A stretch of 64,000 bases of DNA, taken from assembly GCF_022668875.1 (NCBI RefSeq), contig NZ_JAKGCR010000006.1, positions 205,808 to 269,807 of the forward strand. The letters run 5' to 3'. This stretch comes from Domibacillus sp. PGB-M46. GTDB lineage: Bacteria > Bacillota > Bacilli > Bacillales > Domibacillaceae. Both the position numbers and the translations under genes were made by a program. Position 1 is the first letter of the stretch. Every line of letters starts with the position of its first letter. A model generated the notes under the pieces. The model searched no databases. It was not told where the DNA came from and saw nothing but the letters and a program-made list of their open reading frames with translations. This document shows, one piece after another, positions 8,365-17,355 of the stretch.

Positions 8365-9879
8365 ATGGGGCTGGCAATAGGAATTGACTTAGGAACGAGC
8401 ACATCGGCAGCAGCCGTATATCGGAGAGGCAAGGTAGAAAGCCTTCCTATCGAAGGGAAAAAAATTATGCCATCGGTTATTTCATGCAAGCCAGATGGAA
8501 CGACGCTTATCGGTCATTCGGCAAAATCGAGGCTATATATTGATCCGCTTAACACCATTTCATCCTCTAAGAGGCATATGGGGGATGAGGGAAAAACGTA
8601 CACCGTGAGCGGGCGGTCGATGACACCGGTGGACGCAGCAAAAGAGATTTTGTCGAAAATTAAAGCGGAAGCGGAAAAATATCTGGGTGAATCAGTCAAT
8701 GACGCTGTCATTACGATTCCCGCTTATTTTACGAGTGAGCAGCGTGAAGCGACCAAAAAAGCGGGTGAGCTGGCGGGGTTTCGAGTGCTCAGGTTACTGT
8801 CCGAGCCGACAGCGGCAGCCATTGCCTATGGACTTGACAAGGAAAAAGACCAGACTATTATGGTGTACGATCTTGGCGGCGGAACATTCGATATTTCAAT
8901 CTTAAAAGTTGAACATAACCACTTTGACGTGGTAGCTGTAGACGGTGATTCACTTCTCGGTGGTGACGACTTTGATAATAAAATTGTTCAGTATATTCTA
9001 CGTCAGGTATCGGTTTCTCAATCTCTCCAAGGGAGCCAAGAAGGTTCTATTTCTATGCAACGCCTGAAAGAAGCAGTGGAAGAAGCGAAAAAAGAACTTT
9101 CGGTAAGCGATGTGGCGGATATTACGATTCCGGATATTTTCAATACTCATATTGATGAAGAATTGACAATAGATAAATTCAACCAAATGGTTGAGCCGCT
9201 TTTAAAAAAGACAACAGATAAAATGAAAGAAGTGCTTCAGGCAGCCGGCTTAACCAAAAGAGATATCAGCCGCGTTATTTTGGTTGGGGGGTCTACTAGA
9301 ATGAGAGCTGTGCGTGAAGCGGTAACCAAGGAAATTAAGCAGCCATTTATTGCAGACAATGTCGATGAAATTGTGGCACATGGCGCGGCTATTATGGCGG
9401 CCAATTTGTCTGCACCAGAGAAAGACATGGCACCGGTCCCAATTGAGGTGCAGGAAGCGGTGCCGCATTCGTTCGGCGTCGGTATGTTTTTAAATGATGT
9501 CTGGTCCGTTAAGCATCTGATTAGCCGAAATGACAAGCTCCCAGCCATGGGTTCCACGCTTGGTCTCACACGGTATCCATATCAGACTGAAGTAGATTTG
9601 CCTGTATATAGACAGGAATCTATTGTTCCGGATGAGGAAAGCTTCCTTGGAAAATTGACTATTAGTGTTCGTGCTCAAAAGGAACCGGTTGCCCTGAGCT
9701 CTATTTTTGAGCTTGATGAAAACGGCATCTTGGTACTATCAAGCAGTGAGCTTCCAGATTACAGTCCGATCATTCGCCAGTATGCCGACACAGGAGAAGT
9801 AAACATACCACTTTTACGGGATATGATCGATTCCAAACAAATTCAAGTTAAATCAGTCAAAATTGATACAACCAAATAA
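8365..9879 (+). CDS. Hsp70-family protein 1, lacking the lid domain
   Basis: A 504-residue DnaK homologue with a complete nucleotide-binding domain: phosphate-1 DLGTST (7-12), phosphate-2 DLGGGTFD (169-176) and adenosine motif VGGST (307-311). About 120 residues follow the ATPase core, enough for part of a beta-type substrate domain but not for the helical lid, since DnaK is about 610 residues. The start is ATG 8365 with AGGAGG seven bases upstream rather than ATG 8332. It is the first gene of a six-gene co-directional block and is followed after 12 bases by the second Hsp70. It presumably binds clients or partner proteins in the cytoplasm under ATP control; the client is unknown. Confidence 0.9.
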   Translation: MGLAIGIDLGTSTSAAAVYRRGKVESLPIEGKKIMPSVISCKPDGTTLIGHSAKSRLYIDPLNTISSSKRHMGDEGKTYTVSGRSMTPVDAAKEILSKIKAEAEKYLGESVNDAVITIPAYFTSEQREATKKAGELAGFRVLRLLSEPTAAAIAYGLDKEKDQTIMVYDLGGGTFDISILKVEHNHFDVVAVDGDSLLGGDDFDNKIVQYILRQVSVSQSLQGSQEGSISMQRLKEAVEEAKKELSVSDVADITIPDIFNTHIDEELTIDKFNQMVEPLLKKTTDKMKEVLQAAGLTKRDISRVILVGGSTRMRAVREAVTKEIKQPFIADNVDEIVAHGAAIMAANLSAPEKDMAPVPIEVQEAVPHSFGVGMFLNDVWSVKHLISRNDKLPAMGSTLGLTRYPYQTEVDLPVYRQESIVPDEESFLGKLTISVRAQKEPVALSSIFELDENGILVLSSSELPDYSPIIRQYADTGEVNIPLLRDMIDSKQIQVKSVKIDTTK

Positions 9880-9891
9880 GGAGGACTTCCA

Positions 9892-11481
9892 TTGTCGATT
9901 ATTGAAAAAAACAGTCCATATGTGCTTGGTATTGACCTCGGCACCTCAAATTCAGCCGTTTCCATTTACCGGAAAGGCCAGCCGCTTGTTATCAAATTAG
10001 GAAAGGAAGAAACGATTCCTTCGGTTGTCAGCTTTCGCACAGAAGAAGATATTCAAGTCGGTGAGGCAGCAAAAAGGCGTATTCTAATTGATCCGGAAAA
10101 CACCGTTTCCTTTATTAAGCGGGAAATGGGTACTGAATGGAAAAAAGAATTTTATGGAAATACATACCGGCCGGAAGATATTTCGGCAGAGATTCTATCA
10201 AAAATCAAAGAATATGTAATCAATCAGGAAGAAGTTGATTTAAAAGGCACACCGGCGTATGCAGTGATTTGTGTGCCGGCCAATTTCGATGATAATAAAA
10301 AACGGGCTACAAAAGAAGCGGCAGAGCTCTCCGGGCTGACGGTGACCTATTTGCTTGAAGAGCCGGTCGCAGCAGCCATTGCCTACGGTACAGAAACAAG
10401 CCGCAGCCAGACGATTATGGTGTATGATCTCGGCGGCGGCACATTTGACGTCTCCATTATGAAAGTAGACAGCACGTCTGAAGACGAGCCGGCAACGTTT
10501 TCTATTTTAGCGAAAGAAGGCGATCCAGCGCTTGGCGGATACGATATTGACCAGGCCATTATGAAGCTCGTAGCCGATGACTTTAAGGAGAAAAGCAAGC
10601 TGGACTTGTTTGACTTAGAGGCGGATCAGGGCGTGTCGGTGAGAGAATTGCTTGAAGCACAGCAAAAGCTGCAGGAAGCATGTGAGCAAGCGAAAAAAGA
10701 GTTGTCTGAAATGGATGAGGCGGCCATTGAAATACCTAATATTATAAAAGATGAGAACGGCGTTATTCATAATGTTGACTTTGACATAAGCCGGGCTGAC
10801 TTTGAGCAGGTCATTGAGCCGCTTATTGACCAAACGATTAATACGATGAAGAAAGCGCTAGAGCAGGCAAAATTGGATAAAAGCGACATTTCGCGCGTCA
10901 TTTTAGCAGGTGGCTCTTCGCGTGTGCCGCTCGTCAGAAGCAAAATCAAGGAAATGATGGGAAGAGAACCTTTTTCAAATATCAACCCGGATACAGTTGT
11001 TGCCCAGGGAGCGGCTATTTACGGAGCGAGCCTTGGTGTTCCGACAGACAAGCTGCCGGAGACGACGGAGCAGGATCAGGAAGACAAGCCGGATACAGAT
11101 ATTAAAATGAACAACATTGTTACACATCATCTCGGGATTGAAATTCGCGGAGGCCGCTTTGATACGATTGTTGAAAAAGGGGTTGAGCTGAACGAAGAAC
11201 AGCCAGCTGTTGTAGAAGAACGCCTGTATAGCACTCCGGAAGATGGAATGACCGAAATGCGGTTTACCGTTTTTCAATCTGTAGAGTCTGTTTCATATGT
11301 AAACGAGGAATCAAGTGTATGCATTGGTGAGTTTTTCTTGACGGGTATTCCAGCAGCTCCAAAAGGCACACACCGCATTGCAGTCGAATTCGAGGTGAAT
11401 CAGCAAAATGAGGTGATTGTCACCGCTTCGCTCAAGGGCGACAAAGGAGTATCAAGCCGGCTGGCGATTAAAAGAGATTAG
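9892..11481 (+). CDS. Hsp70-family protein 2, lacking the lid domain
   Basis: This 529-residue protein starts at TTG 9892, with AAGGAGG seven bases upstream. Its ATPase motifs are DLGTSNS (from residue 15), DLGGGTFD (179-186) and AGGSS (339-343). An acidic linker (TTEQDQEDKPDTD) precedes a short beta-rich C-terminal domain of about 140 residues, and no helical lid is present. It differs clearly from its two neighbours, so the three are diverged paralogues rather than recent copies. The 12-base spacing to both neighbours shows one operon. Confidence 0.9.
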   Translation: MSIIEKNSPYVLGIDLGTSNSAVSIYRKGQPLVIKLGKEETIPSVVSFRTEEDIQVGEAAKRRILIDPENTVSFIKREMGTEWKKEFYGNTYRPEDISAEILSKIKEYVINQEEVDLKGTPAYAVICVPANFDDNKKRATKEAAELSGLTVTYLLEEPVAAAIAYGTETSRSQTIMVYDLGGGTFDVSIMKVDSTSEDEPATFSILAKEGDPALGGYDIDQAIMKLVADDFKEKSKLDLFDLEADQGVSVRELLEAQQKLQEACEQAKKELSEMDEAAIEIPNIIKDENGVIHNVDFDISRADFEQVIEPLIDQTINTMKKALEQAKLDKSDISRVILAGGSSRVPLVRSKIKEMMGREPFSNINPDTVVAQGAAIYGASLGVPTDKLPETTEQDQEDKPDTDIKMNNIVTHHLGIEIRGGRFDTIVEKGVELNEEQPAVVEERLYSTPEDGMTEMRFTVFQSVESVSYVNEESSVCIGEFFLTGIPAAPKGTHRIAVEFEVNQQNEVIVTASLKGDKGVSSRLAIKRD

Positions 11482-11492
11482 GAGACGGAGCC

Positions 11493-12518
11493 ATGACAAA
11501 AGAAGAAGTAATGCAGGCGTTTGAACAGACTCAGAATTCTTTCAAGCAGAAAGAGCAGGAAATAGCGAGTTGGAAAAATCAAGTCAATCTGCTTGAACAA
11601 AAAATGGATGGGATCGTAAATGCATTTCAAGCTATGTATGATGGGCTCGATCTGCCGGCTGACTTGGATGAAGAAACCGAAAACCAGCTTCAAAATCGAA
11701 AAGACGGCATTCGTCTTTCTGTGAAAAGTGCCAGCCGCCTCGAACGAAAATGGAAGGATATCCAGTGGCCTGAAGACTTTGCAGAAAATTTTGTAACGCC
11801 TGAAGAGCTGGTGAATGAGATAAAGGCCAACAAGGAGCAGCATTCGGATAAACCAAAAAATAGTGAACAGGCGGAAACAAGCACTGAACAAAAGCAGGAC
11901 GAAATCAATACTGAGCCTGCAGCAGAAGTTGAGAAAGAAGAGACATCTGAACAGAAGAATCAAGCGGGCCTGGCTGAAACGGAAAGAAAATCAGATATTG
12001 AGCTAGTCCAGGAAAAAGCTGAAATAAATGAAAAAGTACTGGATGGTTTGACGGATTTTACTAATAGTCTCCAAAAACAGTTCTACTCTTTTTTTGAAAA
12101 AGCAGTTGTGCCAGTTATTGATGGCCTTTACAGCGGCAAGAAATTTTCAGCGGAATGGATCAGCCAGCTTCAGGAGCAGAACAATGAAGAAAATGAGCGT
12201 GTTATTGAATGGCTGGACGTATATGATCGGTTTATTCAAGAAATGACCGAGTTCCTGGAAACATTCAACTTTCATTTGTATGAGCCGGAAGAAGGGGCCT
12301 TGTTTGATGAAGAAACAATGGAGCCGATTGGTGTGGTTGAAAATCATGAGATGGAAGATGAGCAGGTAGCTGAAATTGTCCGTTTCGGTCTTTTATCTAA
12401 ACAGAGGGATAAAGAAGAGCCGCTTTTGATTCGCCCGGCGCAGGTCATTGTCGTAAAAAACAGGGAAGAACAGCAGGAAGACACCGGGGAGGAACAGCCG
12501 AATGAAAGTGGACAATGA
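11493..12518 (+). CDS. GrpE-like nucleotide exchange factor with acidic linker
   Basis: This 341-residue protein has an N-terminal coiled coil (about 1-100), a Glu/Gln/Lys-rich linker (about 105-165), then a helical segment and a C-terminal stretch. The last part reads GALFDEETMEPIGVVEN ... VAEIVRFGLL ... LLIRPAQVIVVK, matching the GrpE beta domain pattern GxxFDPxxHEAVxVV ... VxEVxxxGYxxxxxxLRPAxVxV. GrpE releases ADP from DnaK, and its position between two Hsp70 genes makes it the likely dedicated exchange factor of this block. It is much longer than housekeeping GrpE (about 190 residues). Its 3' end overlaps the third Hsp70 gene by 17 bases. No J-domain protein is encoded nearby. Confidence 0.75.
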   Translation: MTKEEVMQAFEQTQNSFKQKEQEIASWKNQVNLLEQKMDGIVNAFQAMYDGLDLPADLDEETENQLQNRKDGIRLSVKSASRLERKWKDIQWPEDFAENFVTPEELVNEIKANKEQHSDKPKNSEQAETSTEQKQDEINTEPAAEVEKEETSEQKNQAGLAETERKSDIELVQEKAEINEKVLDGLTDFTNSLQKQFYSFFEKAVVPVIDGLYSGKKFSAEWISQLQEQNNEENERVIEWLDVYDRFIQEMTEFLETFNFHLYEPEEGALFDEETMEPIGVVENHEMEDEQVAEIVRFGLLSKQRDKEEPLLIRPAQVIVVKNREEQQEDTGEEQPNESGQ

Positions 12519-13980
12519 AAAAAAGCCAGTGCTGGGGATCGATCTCGGCACGACTTATTCAGCGATTGCTAGATGGACGGAAAAAGGGCCGAAAGTATAC
12601 CAGAATCCAAAAGGCGATTACACGTGTGCTTCGGTTGTGTATTACGACGGACGTCAGGAAAAGCCACTTGTCGGCGCATATGCGGCTGGCAAAGCAGTTA
12701 TTGATCCATCCAATGCAATTATTGGTGTGAAAAGAATGATGGATGATGCGGATCAGACCATCACACTGGGAGGAAAAGAATTCTCACCAATCGATATTTC
12801 TTCCATCATTATAAAAGATGTATTTGAGTACGCCAAAAAAACAACGCCGGGCTTTGATCCAGCCGGCATCGTTGTGACAGTTCCGTATTACTTTACAGCC
12901 GTTCAAAATACAAATACATCGGAAGCGGCAGAGAAAGCCGGGCTGAATGTGCTTGGCATTATTCAAGAACCCATTGCCGCAGCGCTTGCGTATGGCATTC
13001 ATGAAGAGGAAGCGCTCGATGATGAAATCATCATGGTGTTTGACCTTGGCGGAGGTACGTTTGATATTACCATTTTCCGATTTGTCAATGATACGGACAA
13101 GCTTACCTTTGAAGTACTCGCAACTGGCGGAGACGACCGTCTCGGAGGGCTGGATTTTGATAACTCTATGATGAACTACATTATTGAAAAAGCTGGAATT
13201 GAGTTTCATGGACATGAAGAAACAGCAGTGCTCAAAGCGAAAAAAGTATTGCTGGAAGCGGCAAAAGAGGCAAAAGAAACATTGTCATTTGAAGAAATGA
13301 CTGAAATCATCAAGCCGAATGTGCTTCCGGGCCGGCATATAGAATTAGATATAGAACGGAGCGAGCTGGAAGAATGCCTGGTGCCATTTTTCCAGAAAAT
13401 CGATATGATCATTGACGATGTAATCGACAAGGCCTCGCTTTCTAAGCAGGACATCACCCGTGTGATTAAAGTAGGCGGCTCAAGCCGGATTCCCAAAATG
13501 GACGAGATGCTTGCAAAAAAGATCGGAGACGGGAAAATTTACGGCAACATCGACCCGGATTTGTGTGTAGCAGAGGGTGCGAGCGTTTACGCAGCTTATT
13601 TGGAGGAACGGCTTAGCTGGTCAAAAGAAATTGACATTAAAACAGCGACGGCCCATGCTCTCGGCATCGGCCTTGGAGATGGACGGTTCAGTGTTCTTAT
13701 TCCGGCCAATCGTCGGACGCCATGTGAAGCCTCCCGGACATTTACGACAAACACCGACAATTGTGAAAGCCTGGATATTGATTTGTACCAGGGCTCTTCA
13801 AAGCTGGTCCGCAATAACAAAAAAATTGGCACGATTCATGTGGGCGGGCTGGCAAAGCGTCCTGCCGGCGAACTTGATATTAAAATAACATTCCGTATCA
13901 GTCAGCAGCAAAATGTATCAGTAACCGTGGAACAAAAAGAGAGTAATATTCGAAAAGTTGAAAATGTGAAACTCTCTTAA
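12502..13980 (+). CDS. Hsp70-family protein 3, lacking the lid domain
   Basis: A 492-residue Hsp70 homologue with DLGTTYS (from residue 14), DLGGGTFD (181-188) and VGGSS (324-328). The C-terminal part after the ATPase core is only about 115 residues, so the lid is missing as in the two paralogues. It begins inside the end of the GrpE-like gene with GGGGAGG nine bases upstream of ATG, which implies coupled translation. It ends directly before the ribosome-binding site of the kinase-like/YARHG gene. Confidence 0.9.
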   Translation: MKVDNEKKPVLGIDLGTTYSAIARWTEKGPKVYQNPKGDYTCASVVYYDGRQEKPLVGAYAAGKAVIDPSNAIIGVKRMMDDADQTITLGGKEFSPIDISSIIIKDVFEYAKKTTPGFDPAGIVVTVPYYFTAVQNTNTSEAAEKAGLNVLGIIQEPIAAALAYGIHEEEALDDEIIMVFDLGGGTFDITIFRFVNDTDKLTFEVLATGGDDRLGGLDFDNSMMNYIIEKAGIEFHGHEETAVLKAKKVLLEAAKEAKETLSFEEMTEIIKPNVLPGRHIELDIERSELEECLVPFFQKIDMIIDDVIDKASLSKQDITRVIKVGGSSRIPKMDEMLAKKIGDGKIYGNIDPDLCVAEGASVYAAYLEERLSWSKEIDIKTATAHALGIGLGDGRFSVLIPANRRTPCEASRTFTTNTDNCESLDIDLYQGSSKLVRNNKKIGTIHVGGLAKRPAGELDIKITFRISQQQNVSVTVEQKESNIRKVENVKLS

Positions 13981-13998
13981 TTGAAAGAAGGTGACAAA

Positions 13999-16071
13999 AT
14001 GGAGATCATAGCCGGATATACTCGTTTAAAAAGCTGGACAGCAGAAAACGGAAAAATATCGGTTCACGAGGCAAAAAACAAAGGTGGACATCTTGTTCAT
14101 ATTCGTATGCCAAAAGAAGCTAGTCAGGATCTCATGGATTCTTGGTTTAAGCTCTATGACCAGTATCAGTTGAATGTAACGAACTTCAAATACTTGCCAA
14201 GAGTAGTAGAGACAGCATTGCAAAACAATGTTCCCTATACGGTGCTTGAGAGCAAGGAAGGACAGACACTTCGGCAGGAAGGTGTCATTACCAAGGAACA
14301 GCTTGTTCAGCTGGCAGATGCGGTCGCCCACCTCCATCGAAAAAAAATGATTCATGGGGCCATCACACCCGAGAATATTTGGTTAGCAGCAGACGGGCAA
14401 ATCGTATTGTTCGGAGCAGGGGAGGCAGCTGTGCTTTCATCCGCTAAAAGTATGACAGAAGCAGATGATGTCCGGCAGATTGCCGGTGTTTTGGCTGAAT
14501 ACTCTCTACTTGAGGAAGCTGCTTTTCAGCTGATTTCCAAAAATCCGCCTGACAACATGGCTGCACTTGAGGAAGTGCTGGAAAACTTTGAAGAAGTAAC
14601 AACTGGTCATCCGGGTATCGTGGAAAAAGAAGGAGAAGATGTCCAGGAAAGAAAAATACTCCCGGCGCCCGATCCTGTACAGGAAGAACCGGAGGAAGAA
14701 GTACCACAGCAGCCAGAAGTAGAACCAGAATCCCCGGAGCAGGAGGAGTCTACTCCGCTACCGCCTAAAACAAAAAGAAAGCAAGAAACGCCATTACCTA
14801 AACGATCAGAGACTCGAAAAAAGCCTTTTTTTAAGCGTGTGCCTGTACGCCTGGCAATTGCTGCAGCGGCGCTTTATGGAGTTGGGAATATAATCGATTC
14901 TAGTGAAACGCAGGTAACAGGGCCAGCCACAGTTTCAAAATCGATGCAAACTGAAGAAGCCGGTGCTGTTGAAACGACCCAGCCTGTTTCAGTTGAAGGT
15001 GAGGCAGTTGTACAAGAAGCAAAACCGTCTTACCGCTCTTATTCGGATGAAGAAATCACCACATTTATGGAAAAATACAGCCAGCAGGCTGTCGATTCGA
15101 TTAATAACCGTGACTTTTCATTGGTCAGTCAGTTAATTGATCCAAATGGAAAAGCCTATGAAGAGCATTCCAGCTACTTAAAGCATATTGAAGAAAAAGG
15201 CATTACGGAGGAGATGGCCTGGTTTGAAGTGCTCGATGTGAAAAAAGCGGATGACGGCATGTACCAGGTAGAAACATATGAAGAATATACGATTTGGTAT
15301 GGAGACGGCTCTGAAAAATTTAAAACATTTAAAAGTACATTTTTGCTGACAGTCATGGTGGCGACTGGCGAACTGAAGGTAAATAGGCTGCTGGACACAG
15401 AAACCGTTTCCTCCGAAACCATACAGGAAGCAACAACTCCAGATCTTACAATGGAAACAAACGAAGCAAACGAAGCAAACGAAGCAAACGAAACAAATGA
15501 AACAAACGAAACAAATGAAACAAACGAAACAAGCAAGACGACTGATACACCAGCAACGCATGAAGAAGAAGATTCATATTTGCTTCCATACAGCGACAGT
15601 GATTATTTAACTGCAGACGACGTGAGTGGATTATCGAGTGAAGAGCTCCTCCTGGCACGTAACGAAATTTTTGCCCGGCATGGCTACATTTTCACAGATC
15701 AATCTATCCAAAATTACTTTAACCAGCAGTCATGGTACTCACCGGATGCGAGTTATAAGGGAGAGGTATCTGGAGTGGAAGAATATAATGCTGTTTTTTT
15801 AAAAGCGGTTGAGTCCGGTGAGTCAGACAGCTATATTTTGCCGAATAGTGATACGGTTTACTTGGAAGACAGTGAAGTTAGCGGGATGACGAGTGAAGAT
15901 ATACGCCTGGCTCGAAATGAAATCTTTGCCCGACATGGTTACGTGTTTAATGAAGCTGATTTGCAAGCATACTTTGATGCAAAATCGTGGTATTACCCAG
16001 ATCCATCTTATTCCGGAATGTTAACAGATATAGAAAAATTTAATGCCGAGCTGCTGAAACAATATGAATAA
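13999..16071 (+). CDS. Membrane protein with degenerate kinase-like domain, TcaA/NTF2-like domain and two YARHG domains
   Basis: Domains in order: a kinase-like domain (about 1-190) whose catalytic loop reads HGAITPEN (119-126) instead of HRDLKPEN and whose DFG position reads FGAG, so it is probably a pseudokinase; a Pro/Glu-rich linker; one transmembrane segment near 283-300; an extracytoplasmic NTF2/TcaA-like domain (about 345-470); a low-complexity Asn-Glu-Thr/Ala tract; and two YARHG domains with ARHG at 559-562 and 644-647. ATG 13999, with AAGGTG five bases upstream, is preferred to TTG 13981. The protein bridges the cytoplasm, where the Hsp70s are, and the wall, where the amidase it overlaps by 8 bases acts. 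It is predicted to be 690 residues long. The function is unknown. Confidence 0.75.
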   Translation: MEIIAGYTRLKSWTAENGKISVHEAKNKGGHLVHIRMPKEASQDLMDSWFKLYDQYQLNVTNFKYLPRVVETALQNNVPYTVLESKEGQTLRQEGVITKEQLVQLADAVAHLHRKKMIHGAITPENIWLAADGQIVLFGAGEAAVLSSAKSMTEADDVRQIAGVLAEYSLLEEAAFQLISKNPPDNMAALEEVLENFEEVTTGHPGIVEKEGEDVQERKILPAPDPVQEEPEEEVPQQPEVEPESPEQEESTPLPPKTKRKQETPLPKRSETRKKPFFKRVPVRLAIAAAALYGVGNIIDSSETQVTGPATVSKSMQTEEAGAVETTQPVSVEGEAVVQEAKPSYRSYSDEEITTFMEKYSQQAVDSINNRDFSLVSQLIDPNGKAYEEHSSYLKHIEEKGITEEMAWFEVLDVKKADDGMYQVETYEEYTIWYGDGSEKFKTFKSTFLLTVMVATGELKVNRLLDTETVSSETIQEATTPDLTMETNEANEANEANETNETNETNETNETSKTTDTPATHEEEDSYLLPYSDSDYLTADDVSGLSSEELLLARNEIFARHGYIFTDQSIQNYFNQQSWYSPDASYKGEVSGVEEYNAVFLKAVESGESDSYILPNSDTVYLEDSEVSGMTSEDIRLARNEIFARHGYVFNEADLQAYFDAKSWYYPDPSYSGMLTDIEKFNAELLKQYE
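15460..15535 (+). repeat. 9-bp tandem repeats encoding an Asn-Glu-Ala/Thr tract
   Basis: About eight copies of a 9-base unit (AACGAAGCA and AACGAAACA variants) lie in frame in the extracytoplasmic part of the YARHG protein. As 9 is a multiple of 3, changes in copy number would alter linker length without shifting the frame. Confidence 0.85.
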
Positions 16072-17065
16072 AAAGAAAAAGCAAATCTTATTTGCCCTTT
16101 TGCCTTGTTTTATTTTGATCATAGCCGGCCTTGTACTTCTAAATATTAACGACCTGGAAAGAACTAACAGCACAGCGATTAAAACGACCTCTCCTGTCAC
16201 AAAAACAGCTGGCGAAGAAGAAAAAACAGTAGAAACGCCAGAAGAAATGCCAGAAGAAATGCCAGAAGAAACGCCAGAAGAAACGCCAGAAGAAATGCCA
16301 GAAGAAACCCCAAAATTAGAGACAATCGAACAGACCGATTCTGATCTGGGGGAAACACCCTCTGTAATAACCCGGCAAAATTCAATAAAAGAAGAATCTG
16401 AACCAGAAGAAACAGTAGTGCCGGAGGCGAAAGAAAAGCGATTTCTTGTTGTAATTGATCCTGGTCATCAGGTGAAAGCCAACTTGGATCAGGAGCCGGT
16501 AGGACCGGGAGCCACTGAGACAAAATATAAAGTAACTGGTGGGACAACTGGTATCAAAACAGGTGTACCGGAGTATGAACTAAATTTAAAAGCGGCTTTT
16601 TTGCTAAAAGCCGAGTTGGAACGACGAGGCATTCAGGTGATATTGACACGCGACTCAAACGAGGTAGATATTAGTAACCGGGAAAGAGCGGAGATTGCTA
16701 ATACACACAAAGCGGACTTGTTTGTGAGGCTGCATGCTGATGGATCTGAAAATCCTGATACAAAAGGGTTTTCTATATTGATCCCTTCAAGTGAAAATCC
16801 ATATACAAAACCTATTGTTGACCGAAGCAGCCAGGCCGCTGATGAAGTTATGGCACTGGCCCGAACTCAGCTGGCTATCAACGAGCCGGGTATTTTCCCA
16901 CGAAACGATATGTCAGGCTTTAATTGGTCAAAGGTGCCTGTTATTTTGCCAGAGATCGGCTTTATGACGAATCCAGAAGAAGATGTTATGCTTTCAAGTG
17001 AGGAATACTTGCTAAAAGTCATGAAGGTTCTTGCAGAAGGAATTACAAACTATAAAGATCAATAA
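16064..17065 (+). CDS. Membrane-anchored N-acetylmuramoyl-L-alanine amidase (Amidase_3)
   Basis: The 333-residue protein has an N-terminal hydrophobic anchor (about residues 6-27), a Pro-Glu-Met/Thr repeat linker, and an Amidase_3 domain. Predicted zinc ligands are His135 (DPGHQ), Glu170 (PEYELNL) and His224 (RLHADG), and the catalytic Glu297 lies in LPEIGFMTN. Enzymes of this family cut the bond between N-acetylmuramic acid and L-alanine in peptidoglycan, outside the membrane. Its start overlaps the YARHG gene by 8 bases and a terminator follows, so it closes the block. Presence of an intact hydrolase suggests the block acts on or responds to the cell wall. Confidence 0.9.
   Translation: MNKKKKQILFALLPCFILIIAGLVLLNINDLERTNSTAIKTTSPVTKTAGEEEKTVETPEEMPEEMPEETPEETPEEMPEETPKLETIEQTDSDLGETPSVITRQNSIKEESEPEETVVPEAKEKRFLVVIDPGHQVKANLDQEPVGPGATETKYKVTGGTTGIKTGVPEYELNLKAAFLLKAELERRGIQVILTRDSNEVDISNRERAEIANTHKADLFVRLHADGSENPDTKGFSILIPSSENPYTKPIVDRSSQAADEVMALARTQLAINEPGIFPRNDMSGFNWSKVPVILPEIGFMTNPEEDVMLSSEEYLLKVMKVLAEGITNYKDQ
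16233..16310 (+). repeat. 15-bp tandem repeats encoding a PEE(M/T) linker
   Basis: Several units of the type CCAGAAGAAATG or CCAGAAGAAACG repeat in frame between the membrane anchor and the amidase domain. Copy-number change would only alter the spacer reaching into the wall. Confidence 0.8.
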
Positions 17066-17086
17066 GTATGTATTAACATGATGAAA

Positions 17087-17120
17087 GAAGGCAGCCAAAA
17101 GCTGTCTTCTTTTTCTTTTT
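17087..17120 (+). terminator. Terminator closing the Hsp70/amidase block
   Basis: A 9-bp stem with one G-T pair (17087-17095 with 17101-17109), loop CAAAA, then a long T/C-rich tail. Confidence 0.8.
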
Positions 17121-17184
17121 TTCTCTCCAGGTATCGATTTTTTCTTTCTCTCCGTACATAAAAAATGAAAGGGGAGGAAAACGG

Positions 17185-17355
17185 ATGAAAACGAAGATGA
17201 CGATCAAGGAAGCCGCGCTGTTTTTGGGGGTATACCCGGGGACGCTGTACCGGTATGTGCAGGACGGGTCGGTGCCTCATTACCGGGTGGGGCGGCGGAT
17301 TTTTTTCTCGCAGGAAACGCTGTCAGACTGGATCAATCGGCAGGAGGGAATGTAA
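17185..17355 (+). CDS. Excisionase/MerR-like helix-turn-helix protein, 56 residues
   Basis: ATG 17185 with GGGGAGG upstream encodes MTIKEAALFLGVYPGTLYRYV ... PHYRVGRRIFFSQETLSDWI, the classic excisionase/MerR-type DNA-binding fold. The stop is immediately followed by the ATG of the DnaD-like gene (TAAATG), so they are co-translated. Such proteins regulate or assist replication or recombination modules of phages and plasmids; here it heads a replication cassette. Confidence 0.85.
   Translation: MKTKMTIKEAALFLGVYPGTLYRYVQDGSVPHYRVGRRIFFSQETLSDWINRQEGM

Noticed and set aside
15460..15535. Tandem repeats as a CRISPR-like array
   Set aside because: Units are 9 bp, contiguous, in frame and without spacers.
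15174..15658. Overlapping minus-strand frames rich in Phe/Val/Ser opposite the YARHG gene
   Set aside because: They are shadows of the 9-bp repeat tract on the opposite strand.
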